Shown: positions 1 through 6,789 of the stretch, in pieces
Position numbering within the stretch: the first letter of the stretch is position 1
Layout of the letters: each line of letters opens with the position of its first letter
Origin: an uncultured Acetatifactor sp.
GTDB lineage: Bacteria; Bacillota; Clostridia; Lachnospirales; Lachnospiraceae
Direction: 5' to 3'
Length of the DNA stretch: 13,565 bases
Assembly (NCBI GenBank): GCA_910585665.1
Contig: CAJUFI010000015.1
Span: 63,969-77,533, forward strand
Notes under the pieces: generated by a model
What the model was told of the DNA's origin: nothing
What the model saw: the letters and a program-made list of their open reading frames with translations, nothing else
Databases searched by the model: none
Made by a program: the position numbers and the translations under genes

Positions 1-57
1 GGCCGGAAATACTCTGCCATGTTTGGGTGCTGGGAGGGGCAGATGCGGAACTGGAAT

Positions 58-62
58 GGAGG
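58..62 (+). promoter_or_regulatory. Ribosome binding site deciding the ABC ATPase start
   Basis: GGAGG lies 7 nt before the ATG at 70. The frame is open further upstream to an ATG at 19, but the conserved family N-terminus (MELQLQHLSKQYG) begins at 70, so 70 is the start chosen. The first 57 bases hold no recognisable gene end or promoter. Confidence 0.8.
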
Positions 63-69
63 TTATTTT

Positions 70-954
70 ATGGAACTGCAATTACAGCATTTGAGCAAAC
101 AGTATGGCACAAAACACGCTGTCCGCGATGTCAGTGTCTCTCTTTCGCCGGGAGTGTATGGTCTGCTTGGCGCAAATGGTGCGGGCAAGACGACTTTGAT
201 GCGCATGATCTGCGGCGTGCTAAAGCCCACTTTCGGTAGGATCTGCCTGGACGGAAAGGCCATTGAGGAACTGGGGGAACGCTATTACGCCCATCTGGGA
301 TACATGCCCCAGGACTTCGGCTTCTACCCGGACTTTACCGCCCGCGAGTTTATGCTATATATGGCGGCGGTTAAGGGGCTTGGCAGAAAAAAGGCGAAAA
401 CCCGCACGGAGGAATTGCTGGAACTGGTCAATCTGGGCGGCGTGGCAGACAGGAAGGTCAAATCCTTCTCCGGCGGCATGAAGCAGCGTCTGGGCATCGC
501 CCAGGCAGAGCTGAATGCCCCGGACATTCTCATATTGGATGAGCCCACCGCCGGGCTTGACCCGAAAGAGCGCGTGCGCTTCCGCAATCTGATATCCGAT
601 TTCGCAAAGGAAAAGATTGTCATCCTGTCCACCCATATTGTATCTGATGTTTCCTATATCGCGGATACCATTCTGATGATGAAGGATGGAACCTTTTTGC
701 TACAGGAGCCCATGGCCACCGTGACCGACTGTATCAACGGCAAGGTATGGGAGCTTTTGGTGGGAGACCGGGAAGCCGCGGAATGCAGCCGCCGCTTTTC
801 CGTGGTCAATTTGCATCATGAAGACGGCAAAGTGCGCTTGCGCATGATAAATGAAAGCGCCCCGGCAGCGGACGCTGTAACGGTCCCGCCGAGCCTGGAG
901 GATTTGTTCTTATATTATTTCGGAGAAGAAGCCGGTACAGAAAGGAGCGAATAA
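70..954 (+). CDS. ABC transporter ATP-binding protein
   Basis: This is the cytoplasmic ATPase subunit of an ABC exporter that would power the membrane protein encoded immediately downstream. The 294-residue protein has all nucleotide-binding motifs in order: Walker A GANGAGKTT (about 34-42), Q-loop Q81, signature FSGGMKQR (133-140), Walker B ILILDEP (153-159) with catalytic Glu, and H-loop H189. After about residue 215 there is a C-terminal extension of the kind common in ABC-2 (CcmA/drug or peptide export) ATPases, ending in the frequent SLEDLFLYY motif. The permease gene starts 4 nt after the stop, and its ribosome site overlaps this gene's end, so the two are translationally linked. The substrate is not readable from the sequence; antimicrobial peptide, lipid or drug export are all possible. 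The family call is very secure and the substrate unknown. Confidence 0.95.
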   Translation: MELQLQHLSKQYGTKHAVRDVSVSLSPGVYGLLGANGAGKTTLMRMICGVLKPTFGRICLDGKAIEELGERYYAHLGYMPQDFGFYPDFTAREFMLYMAAVKGLGRKKAKTRTEELLELVNLGGVADRKVKSFSGGMKQRLGIAQAELNAPDILILDEPTAGLDPKERVRFRNLISDFAKEKIVILSTHIVSDVSYIADTILMMKDGTFLLQEPMATVTDCINGKVWELLVGDREAAECSRRFSVVNLHHEDGKVRLRMINESAPAADAVTVPPSLEDLFLYYFGEEAGTERSE

Positions 955-958
955 AGCA

Positions 959-2185
959 ATGTTGGTAAAATATGAATTTCTGAAAATACTGCGGAAAAAA
1001 TCTACGCTGATTGCCATGGCGGCAAGCCTGATTGTAACGGCGTTCCTGTTCGGTCTGCCAATCATACAGTTCCAGACCTATGATCAGGACGGGGTGATCA
1101 AAGGGCTGGAGGGTATCGCCTATGAAAAGGAACAATATGAAGATATATCTGTCTTCCTGACAGATGAATACATTGCGGAAACCGTCCGACAGGTGCAGCA
1201 GCTTTTTGAAAATCCTGACAATGTAGGACATGACGGGAACGAGCGTTTTTTGATTCAGGATGCGTATTGGAACGGTATCGCGCCGCGGGAAAACCTGCTC
1301 AACATGATTGCGAGAAATTATGCAGAGCCAAATGAAAGCGTCGGCTATAATGCATTGGCGGATTTGGATGTTTCTGACGGAACAGATTTCTATCAGGCAA
1401 GACGGGACAAGGTGGAGAAAGTGCTGAACGCCCCTTCCCGTCAATTATCCGAAGAGCAAAAAGCCTATTGGCGGGATAGGGACAGCAAAGTTGAGGAGCC
1501 TTTACGGTATGGCTACTACAAGGGCTGGGAAACGATTATAAGCAGCTCTGAACTTCTGGTGTTGGCGCTTTTCGCTGTCTGTATCGTGATAGCTCCCGTT
1601 TTTTCCGGCGAATATCAGGCGGGGACAGACGCGGTGGTCTTGTCGGCGAAATATGGAAAGACGAAGCTGGCAACTGCCAAAATCGCAGCTTCCTTTTTGT
1701 TTGGCTTTGCCGCTTTTACACTTCATGTCATTGCCGCTTTTGGATTGCCCCTTGCCGCATTCGGCATTGAGGGGTGGGACCTGCCATTGCAGATTAACGG
1801 GACCACGGTTCCTTATCCCCTTACATTCCTACAGGGAGCTCTTCTGAACCTGGGTGTAATCTACCTTGTGCTGGCGGCAATGATAAGCCTGACGCTTCTG
1901 TTGTCCGCAAAAATGAAGAGCCCCTATCTGGTACTGGTGGTGCTTGTGCCTGTGCTGTTTATTCCGCTGTTGCTCGCTCCGAACGGAACGACAGGGGTAT
2001 ATAATCTGACATTGTTCCTTCTTCCATATCATGCTGCCATACCGGAGTTTGGGAGATATATTTCCTATCAGTTTGGCGGTTTCGTCCTGGATGCATTTGC
2101 TGTGAGGGCTATCCTGTATGTGATGCTGAGCATGTTCCTGGTGCCGCTTGCGGGATTGGAGTTTCGGAGACATCAGGTGGCATAG
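959..2185 (+). CDS. ABC-2 type transporter permease
   Basis: This is the membrane subunit partnering the upstream ATPase. The 408-residue protein has one N-terminal hydrophobic helix (about 17-37). A large soluble, charged segment follows (about 40-190), which should lie outside the membrane. Five further hydrophobic stretches come next (about 192-216, 243-268, 295-317, 322-342, 383-401). This one-plus-five layout with a big first loop is typical of ABC-2 permeases. The stretch EYQAGTDAVVLSAKYGK (218-234), just after the second helix, resembles the conserved cytoplasmic coupling segment of this family. The start ATG at 959 is preceded by AAAGGAG (941-947), 11 nt away and inside the end of the ATPase gene. 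No cargo-specific domain is seen, so the transported molecule stays unknown. Confidence 0.88.
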   Translation: MLVKYEFLKILRKKSTLIAMAASLIVTAFLFGLPIIQFQTYDQDGVIKGLEGIAYEKEQYEDISVFLTDEYIAETVRQVQQLFENPDNVGHDGNERFLIQDAYWNGIAPRENLLNMIARNYAEPNESVGYNALADLDVSDGTDFYQARRDKVEKVLNAPSRQLSEEQKAYWRDRDSKVEEPLRYGYYKGWETIISSSELLVLALFAVCIVIAPVFSGEYQAGTDAVVLSAKYGKTKLATAKIAASFLFGFAAFTLHVIAAFGLPLAAFGIEGWDLPLQINGTTVPYPLTFLQGALLNLGVIYLVLAAMISLTLLLSAKMKSPYLVLVVLVPVLFIPLLLAPNGTTGVYNLTLFLLPYHAAIPEFGRYISYQFGGFVLDAFAVRAILYVMLSMFLVPLAGLEFRRHQVA

Positions 2186-2241
2186 AGACTGGGGATGGGG
2201 CGGCTGTCTTGCGCTAAGCCATGCCGCCCCGTCCCCAGTCT
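2186..2241. terminator. Long inverted repeat, likely bidirectional terminator
   Basis: A 19-bp stem (2186-2204 against 2223-2241, one G-T pair) with an 18-nt loop begins immediately after the permease stop. It ends just before the stop codon of the minus-strand reading frame, exactly between convergent frames. The stem is strongly GC-rich, but the following tract (TGTTAATCTT) is only moderately T-rich, so intrinsic termination is probable rather than certain. Confidence 0.65.
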
Positions 2242-2242
2242 G

Positions 2243-2556
2243 TTAATCTTGGGTCACAGTGCAGAATCCGGAGCTGGTCTGGGGCTCTTTGGCGGCCTGT
2301 GTGCGTTGGTCAAATTCCGCCGGGCTGAATTTCCCGATGCCGGTCAGAGTCCCGTTCCCGGCGGCATCCGGATTCGAGAAGTCACGGATGGTATAGATGT
2401 CTATGGTGCCGGTTTGGCTCTCCAGGGAGCGGGTCGTGCCATGAAAATTTCCGCCGGTGGGCTCTTCGCCGTTGGAGGTCAGAATGTCCCACAGGAACCG
2501 GACTGCATCAGCCACGCCAACAGTCCGAACACCAGCACAGATACGCATAGCAGCAT
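2243..2556 (-). other. Unidentified coding tail joined to the response regulator remnant
   Basis: The frame that carries the end of the regulator remnant stays open for about another 100 codons to a TAA at 2243-2245. Its codon choice is ordinary for this genome, so it looks like formerly real coding sequence rather than chance. The residues (for example TGTIDIYTIRDFSNPDAAGN and KFSPAEFDQRTQAAKEPQ) fit no part of a response regulator, and I do not recognise the family. The short stretch GVRTVGV near the junction faintly recalls the RTVRGVGY wing motif of OmpR proteins, so homologous recombination there is possible. It is most likely the C-terminal piece of another gene brought in by deletion. 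Confidence 0.45.
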
Positions 2557-3008
2557 GGCCGTCGACTACACGTACGTCTCTGTAGAAGTCGTACCGCCAC
2601 AGCTTATCCAAAAGGTTCTGCCGTGTCAGGATGCGTCCCCTGACGGGTCAGCAGCTCTTTCAGCACTTCGAATTCCCGCTGGGTCAGTTCATGGACGGCT
2701 CCCTCCACGGTGGCCGTATGGCTGTCGAAATCCAGGACAAGGTTCTGGTTACAGATTGTTTCATGCTCATCCTCCCGGACCCTGCCGCTGCGGCGCAGGA
2801 CGGCGGCGATTTTGCGGATTAGGATGGGCATGGAAAAGGGTTTCGTGATGTAGTCGTCCACCTGCAGGTCCAGCCCCCGGATCTGTTCTCCTTCGCCGCT
2901 CAGGGCGGTGAGCATGATGATGGGAACCTGGGACTGCTTCCGGATCAGCTCGCAGACCGCAAAGCCATCGAGTTTCGGGAGCGTCACATCCAGGATGTAG
3001 TATAGCAC
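2557..3008 (-). pseudogene. Broken OmpR/PhoB-family response regulator
   Basis: This is a remnant of a two-component response regulator read on the minus strand. The frame picks up at YILDVTLPKLDGF, which contains the phospho-acceptor Asp, and continues through the conserved Thr (MLTALS) and Lys (YITKPFS) of the receiver. It then enters the winged-helix DNA-binding domain (LTQREFEVLKEL). Everything before the phospho-acceptor, including the acidic pocket and the natural start, is missing. Upstream on the minus strand the frame reads unrelated residues back to a stop codon. Near 2636-2639 a run of four C (G on the coding strand) shifts the frame. The following part of the same domain (LLDKLWRYDFYRDVRVVDGH) continues in another frame, and the recognition helix and wing are then lost. 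It was perhaps once partner to the neighbouring ABC exporter, as such pairs are common, but that is inference. Confidence 0.85.
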
Positions 3009-3038
3009 GGTTTTTGTGATTGGTGTGTAAGTTTTGGG

Positions 3039-3063
3039 ATTTTCTCAGGAATTGTCAGAAAAT
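3039..3063. repeat. Short perfect inverted repeat
   Basis: Perfect 7-bp arms, ATTTTCT (3039-3045) and AGAAAAT (3057-3063), surround an 11-nt centre. It lies between the breakpoint of the regulator remnant and the promoter at 3082. It could be an operator half-site pair or a rearrangement scar; no function is assigned. Confidence 0.4.
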
Positions 3064-3081
3064 GGCTGCTACAGCTGTATC

Positions 3082-3110
3082 TTGCAGATGGTATGTGAAT
3101 GTGCTAAACT
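3082..3110 (+). promoter_or_regulatory. Sigma-70 type promoter for the nuclease-like gene
   Basis: TTGCAG (3082-3087) and TAAACT (3105-3110) are separated by 17 nt, with an extended -10 TG at 3102-3103. Transcription would start near 3117 and give a leader of about 158 nt. A second possible -10, TATACT (3161-3166), has no good -35. Confidence 0.6.
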
Positions 3111-3168
3111 GAACACAATGGTAAAGCGGACAGGGTTAGGAGAATGAAGAAAACGCTGTTTATACTGT

Positions 3169-3229
3169 AGACCGTCGGAATTTGGAATTTACCGTAGGAA
3201 AATGAGCAAAGGTACCTTGGCGGCGGTCT
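3169..3229 (+). promoter_or_regulatory. Structured leader with 20-bp period direct repeat
   Basis: Within the untranslated leader, ACCGTCGGAA (3171-3180) recurs as ACCGTAGGAA (3191-3200), exactly 20 bp apart or about two helix turns. In addition, 3169-3176 can pair with 3222-3229 (8 bp, one G-T pair) to enclose the repeats in a hairpin ahead of the AGGAGG at 3261. This suggests a protein-binding site or an RNA control element; the role is inferred only. Confidence 0.35.
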
Positions 3230-3274
3230 GTAGTCGGGATTCATATAGCTGTATTTAACAAGGAGGAAAGGGCG

Positions 3275-4192
3275 ATGGGAGATTATGTGAATGGCATGTG
3301 GAAAGACAGCACAGGCAACGAGAATCCTGTGAGTTTTAAGGGGAAATGGGGGGAGCACATCTTTACGGAAGAGGAGATACGGGCGCTCCTGAACGGGGAA
3401 GAGATATGCTTTGGATACAAGGGCAAAGACATTCGCGGCCATATACAGTATTGCTCCTATAATGGGAAGGAATATATAGGATTCAAGCCTGATTTTGACG
3501 AAGCATACGACAAAGAGCCCGTCTTCAGAGGCTCTACGTTCCGGCTGGACATGCGCAAGGAAGACATCATGGCCGAATTCATGAGACGGAATTACTACGC
3601 GCGGCTGCGGAATGACGATGGGACGAATATTACATATCGGAGAATCGTTGACCAACAGGAACAGAGAGCCGGGATAGACGTGGAATACGCCCGGAACGGG
3701 AGGACATACCTGGTTGACGAAAAAGCGCAGATGGACTATATCTTTAACGATACGCCCCTGCCCACCTTCGCGCTGGAAATCATGGGAGTGAAGGGCGCGG
3801 AAGGGTGGTTCGTCAAGAGCGGCCTGAAGACACAGTACTATATGTTCATCTGGCCCCACGCGGAGGGCAAGCCGCTGACTGTGGACAGTATCCGATACGC
3901 GATGTACGCCTTCGTGGAGAAAAAGGCGCTGCAGGACGCGGTGGATAAACGGTACGGAACGAAAGAGGAGCTGACAGAATACGCCCGCCGTATCATGGCA
4001 GGCGAAATCGGCAATGAAAAGGACAACAGAGTCTATTATAAGGAGAAGCCCTTTGACGCGGAGGGTTACCTGGTATACACGAAAAAGCCGGCGCCCGGCC
4101 AGGAGGGCAAGGCGGAAGAGCCGGTCAATCTGGTGGTAAGCCGCCGCTGGATCGAATCCCTGGCGGAGGAGTACGGAACCGTGAGGCCATGA
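3275..4192 (+). CDS. Putative PD-(D/E)XK-type nuclease with topoisomerase-repeat-like N-terminus
   Basis: This 305-residue protein belongs to no family I can name with certainty. Residues 18-45 (SFKGKWGEHIFTEEEIRALL then GEEICF) resemble the short C-terminal repeat seen in plasmid-type topoisomerases and related mobile-element proteins. Residues 133-152 read GID (133-135), a 12-residue gap, then VDEKAQ (147-152). That gives D135, D148 and K150 in the spacing of a PD-(D/E)XK nuclease core, with preceding Gln/Arg residues (QQEQRAGID). Aromatic-rich strands follow (TFALEI, GWFVKSGLKTQYYMFIWP, 164-194) and fit the rest of such a fold. No signal peptide or membrane segment is seen. The start is set by AGGAGG (3261-3266) 8 nt before the ATG. 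It has its own promoter and terminator, hence is monocistronic. A defence, repair or mobile-element role is possible. The nuclease assignment rests on motif reading alone. Confidence 0.55.
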   Translation: MGDYVNGMWKDSTGNENPVSFKGKWGEHIFTEEEIRALLNGEEICFGYKGKDIRGHIQYCSYNGKEYIGFKPDFDEAYDKEPVFRGSTFRLDMRKEDIMAEFMRRNYYARLRNDDGTNITYRRIVDQQEQRAGIDVEYARNGRTYLVDEKAQMDYIFNDTPLPTFALEIMGVKGAEGWFVKSGLKTQYYMFIWPHAEGKPLTVDSIRYAMYAFVEKKALQDAVDKRYGTKEELTEYARRIMAGEIGNEKDNRVYYKEKPFDAEGYLVYTKKPAPGQEGKAEEPVNLVVSRRWIESLAEEYGTVRP

Positions 4193-4226
4193 CCCAACCA
4201 CAACTGAATCGGCGACACAGCGCCAG

Positions 4227-4259
4227 AGCGTATAGAAGACCGGTCTATGCGCTTTTTTT
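4227..4259 (+). terminator. Intrinsic terminator after the nuclease-like gene
   Basis: AGCGTATAGA (4227-4236) pairs with TCTATGCGCT (4244-4253) through 10 bp with one T-G pair and a 7-nt loop, followed by seven T (4253-4259). This is a classical Rho-independent terminator 34 nt after the stop codon. Confidence 0.88.
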
Positions 4260-4289
4260 ATGCCTGGAAACGGCAAAACACATCACACC

Positions 4290-4337
4290 AAAAGGCGAAT
4301 ACAAATAATGCACCCGAAAAGGCGAAAAAAATGCACC
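4290..4337 (+). repeat. Tandem direct repeat upstream of the sugar permease promoter
   Basis: AAAAGGCGAA followed by AATGCACC occurs twice: 4290-4299 with 4307-4314, and 4317-4326 with 4330-4337. The inner gap is 7 nt in the first copy and 3 nt in the second. The repeats end about ten bases before an extended -10, where an activator of the AraC/YesN kind commonly binds in sugar-transporter regions of Firmicutes. The regulator identity is inferred from position only. Confidence 0.5.
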
Positions 4338-4344
4338 AAAGAAA

Positions 4345-4376
4345 TGGTATAGTATTTATGACAAAAGTATACTTTT
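4345..4376 (+). promoter_or_regulatory. Extended -10 promoter and perfect palindrome
   Basis: TGGTATAGT (4345-4353) is an extended -10 element without a good -35, as expected for an activator-dependent promoter. Just downstream, AAAAGTATACTTTT (4363-4376) is a perfect 14-bp palindrome containing another TATACT. It would sit over the early transcribed region, a usual position for a repressor operator. Confidence 0.45.
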
Positions 4377-4397
4377 CAGATTACAGGAAGAGAAGTG

Positions 4398-5798
4398 ATG
4401 GTTAATATGACGAAAAAACGTAGATTATGGAACCAGCCGGGATTCAGGTTGTTCCTTCTCACCATTCCGCTGCTGCTGCTGGTATGCGCTTTCTCATACC
4501 TGCCGCTGACCGGGTGGGCCTACGCGTTCTTTGACTACAGCGCGGGAATGAAGCTTCGGAACTGTGATTTCGTGGGATTGAAACATTTCCTGGCGATTTT
4601 TGACAATCCCCTGAAGCAGCAGGCCATTGTCCGGGTCATGAAGAATACGCTGGGGATGAGCTTTCTGGGAATCCTCACATCGCCCCTCCCGATGGTTTTT
4701 GCCCTTCTGCTGAATCAGATCCGCTCCAGGAGATACCGGAAAGCCGTACAGATATTGACGACTCTCCCAAACTTCATCAGCTGGGTGCTGGTATACGCGG
4801 TGGTGTTCGCGCTTCTGTCCACGGACGGCTTCGTGAACCAGATGCTATTGCAGCTTGGTCTGATCGACAAGGGAGTGAACTTCCTGGCGGACCCCAGCCA
4901 TACCTGGTTGAAAATGTGGGCCTATGGGACCTGGAAGACGCTGGGCTGGAGCGCGGTGATGTATCTGGCGGCGCTGGGCAGCGTGGACTATGAACAGGTG
5001 GAGGCCGCGCGGATCGACGGGGCGGGCAGATGGCAGGTGGTGCGGCATATTGAATTCCCGGCGCTGCTGCCCACTTTCTTTGTACTGCTGCTTCTGTCCA
5101 TCGGGAATATCATCAACAGCGGAATGGAACAGTATTTTGTGTTCGAGAACGCCATGAATAAGTCCACCATAGAGGTGCTTGACTTATATGTCTACCATCA
5201 GGGAATGTCAAATAACCAGATTCCCTACGCAACGGCGGTCAGCATCTGGGCGTTCTCTAACTGCAATGACGCGGAACTGTTCCTGAACGGGCGTTCGGTT
5301 GGAAGGAAGCAGAAGGAGCGGCTGGACAAATTCACCTGGCAGGTGCCCTATGAGAAAGGCGTGCTGCGGGTGGCGGCATATGAGGCGGGGCAGGCGGTGT
5401 GTGAAGACTGCGTTGTAACGGCGGGGCCGCCGGTGAGATTGCTGCTGTGCGCGGACAAGGAGAAGCTGAGGGCAGACGGCGCGGACATTTCCGTAGTAAG
5501 CGTCACCGCGGTGGACCGGGACGGGAATGAAGTGACGGATGCCGAACTGACCGTCCATTTCAGCGTCACCAGTGCCGGAACGATAAAAGGCGTGGGAAAC
5601 GGAAGGCCGGACAGCCTGGAGCATGATAAGCATCCGGTGCGGAAGCTGTACGCGGGCAAAGCGGTGGTCCTGGTGGAAAGCGGGTTCGAGGCGGGGGAGG
5701 TGGTTCTAGCGGCGTCCGCGGACGGCCTGGAGCCTGCCTTGGTGCACCTGGCATGTGAGAAAGGTGCGGATGAACCGTGTATTTTGGGGTGCTGGTGA
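4398..5798 (+). CDS. In-frame chimera: LplB-type sugar ABC permease fused to GH2 C-terminal domains
   Basis: Residues 1 to about 284 are a binding-protein-dependent sugar ABC permease of the LplB type. They comprise the N-terminal helix after a basic start, the inner-membrane segments, and the EAA coupling loop (EAARIDGAGRWQVVRHIEFP, 202-221). Homologues go on after PYATAVSI with a last membrane helix. Here the frame passes near base 5250 directly into AFSNCNDAELFLNGRSVGR, the start of a DUF4982-like domain of GH2 beta-galactosidase-type enzymes. About 345-445 then match the GH2 C-terminal Ig-like domain (LRADGADISVVSV; GTIKGVGNGRPDS). No catalytic GH2 domain is present. The product should be inactive as a permease and as a hydrolase. 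AGGAAG (4385-4390) sits 7 nt before ATG 4398; GTG 4395 and ATG 4407 are less well placed. It probably arose by a deletion between a permease gene and a GH2 gene of one sugar-utilisation cluster; an assembly error is the alternative. Confidence 0.85.
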   Translation: MVNMTKKRRLWNQPGFRLFLLTIPLLLLVCAFSYLPLTGWAYAFFDYSAGMKLRNCDFVGLKHFLAIFDNPLKQQAIVRVMKNTLGMSFLGILTSPLPMVFALLLNQIRSRRYRKAVQILTTLPNFISWVLVYAVVFALLSTDGFVNQMLLQLGLIDKGVNFLADPSHTWLKMWAYGTWKTLGWSAVMYLAALGSVDYEQVEAARIDGAGRWQVVRHIEFPALLPTFFVLLLLSIGNIINSGMEQYFVFENAMNKSTIEVLDLYVYHQGMSNNQIPYATAVSIWAFSNCNDAELFLNGRSVGRKQKERLDKFTWQVPYEKGVLRVAAYEAGQAVCEDCVVTAGPPVRLLLCADKEKLRADGADISVVSVTAVDRDGNEVTDAELTVHFSVTSAGTIKGVGNGRPDSLEHDKHPVRKLYAGKAVVLVESGFEAGEVVLAASADGLEPALVHLACEKGADEPCILGCW

Positions 5799-5827
5799 TG
5801 GGGTGCACGAGTCTGAAAAGGGAGCTG

Positions 5828-5857
5828 GGCCGCTGCCGGATGGAAAGGCTGGCGGCC
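5828..5857 (-). terminator. Weak terminator-like hairpin between convergent genes
   Basis: GGCCGC (5828-5833) pairs with GCGGCC (5852-5857), with an inner GCC/GGC pairing. On the minus strand it follows the stop of the HTH-VOC gene and is trailed by a CCCTTTT stretch. It could end that transcript, but the T run is short. Confidence 0.35.
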
Positions 5858-5865
5858 TGACAAGG

Positions 5866-6738
5866 TCACTGGGACTGCCCTCTCCAGCGCTTCAAAGTGG
5901 GCAAAAACTTCCGCATCTCTTCCCTGGCTTCCTTAGCGGTGAAGTTCGTACCTCTGTCTGCGTTGAACTGGGCCAGGAACTGCAGATTGCTTTCTATCAT
6001 CTCCTCCATGGTCTCGTCCTTGCCGAATTTGCCGTCAGGAAAGCAGTACCTGCAGTAATCGCTGCTCCTGCTTCCATCGGCGTTCTTTCCGTGGTCTTCC
6101 TCCTGCATCTTCATGCCGCAGCTCTGGCAGATGTCTTCCGTCATGTGATATCCTCCTGTGACTTCGATGATATTGTTGTCAGGGTCGGTGAGATGGAAAT
6201 AGTGGTAGGTGGGATAGGCTTCCCGTATCTCCGTCACCTGGCCGATTCCCAGAGCCTTTACCCGTTCATGCTCCGCGGAAAGGTCTTCCACCCAGTAGTT
6301 CTGGACGAATTTATAGGGACTGTCCAGATCCGTGCAGTGCCCAGTCAGGTTGCTTTCGTTCATCAGGGCGATGCACTTGTCGTCGATGTAGAATTCCACG
6401 AATTTGTCGCCGCTGCGGCACCGGTTGTCCACCTTCGTCCCCAGGAATTTCTCATAAAAATCTACGGAACGCTGGAAGTCCTTCACCACCAGGTACACGC
6501 TCCCCAGATGCAGGGGGTTTTCTTTTTCCCTGCGCGCCTGCTCTTTCCGCAGAAGGAGCGTATCCGTGGAAACGTCGAACAGCTCGCTCATGCGGATGAT
6601 TTTCTCCACGTCCGGGACCGACTGACCCAGCTCCCATTTGGAGACGGACTGGCGGGAAACCTGCAGAAGCTCTGCCAGCCGTTCCTGTGTCAGCCCTTTG
6701 CCGATGCGGATGTTCTGAATCTGTTCACCTATTGTCAT
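5866..6738 (-). CDS. XRE HTH, VOC/glyoxalase-like domain and zinc-ribbon-like tail in one protein
   Basis: This 290-residue cytoplasmic protein has three parts. Residues 2-58 are a Cro/C1-type (XRE) helix-turn-helix with the clear recognition region VSRQSVSKWELGQSVPD. Residues about 78-198 are a VOC-fold domain of the glyoxalase/bleomycin-resistance type (SVYLVVKDFQRSVDFYEKFL ... YFHLTDPDNNIIEV). Residues about 202-290 begin with CQSCGMKM and continue to YCRYCFPDG. Those Cys pairs (204/207 and 229/232) fit the putative zinc-ribbon domain often found at the end of small clostridial enzymes. The likely role is a transcription regulator sensing a small molecule or metal through the VOC part; this is inference. 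The AGGAGG (minus strand, 6745-6750) abuts the first ATG at 6744, so the ATG at 6738, 6 nt downstream of it, is chosen. It is convergent with the chimeric gene and divergent from thrS. Confidence 0.85.
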   Translation of the reverse strand: MTIGEQIQNIRIGKGLTQERLAELLQVSRQSVSKWELGQSVPDVEKIIRMSELFDVSTDTLLLRKEQARREKENPLHLGSVYLVVKDFQRSVDFYEKFLGTKVDNRCRSGDKFVEFYIDDKCIALMNESNLTGHCTDLDSPYKFVQNYWVEDLSAEHERVKALGIGQVTEIREAYPTYHYFHLTDPDNNIIEVTGGYHMTEDICQSCGMKMQEEDHGKNADGSRSSDYCRYCFPDGKFGKDETMEEMIESNLQFLAQFNADRGTNFTAKEAREEMRKFLPTLKRWRGQSQ

Positions 6739-6783
6739 GGCCATCCTCCTCTTTGCTTAGTAATTGTCGGAAAACACTTCCTT

Positions 6784-6789
6784 AGTATA
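6784..6789 (-). promoter_or_regulatory. Possible -10 element for the HTH-VOC gene
   Basis: TATACT on the minus strand lies 45 nt before the chosen start. No convincing -35 is found at 17-18 nt, so this is a weak candidate. The nearby partial dyad CTCTTGGAATCTCCAGAG (6793-6810) could be an operator for autoregulation. Confidence 0.3.

Noticed and set aside
2195..2848. A 217-codon plus-strand frame over the response regulator remnant
   Set aside because: The minus strand carries recognisable receiver and DNA-binding motifs; the plus translation is low-complexity Pro/Gly/Arg-rich.
3009..3063. Possible insertion-sequence end at the breakpoint of the response regulator remnant
   Set aside because: The short inverted repeat has no matching copy elsewhere in the window and no transposase frame is present.
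3144..3170. Tiny frame MKKTLFIL in the leader of the nuclease-like gene, looking like a signal peptide start
   Set aside because: Only 8 codons, and the GGAG before it is 1 nt from the ATG, too close for initiation.
3104..4276. A 390-codon minus-strand frame opposite the nuclease-like gene
   Set aside because: The plus frame has a promoter, an AGGAGG and a terminator matched to it; the minus frame has none and reads through the terminator hairpin.
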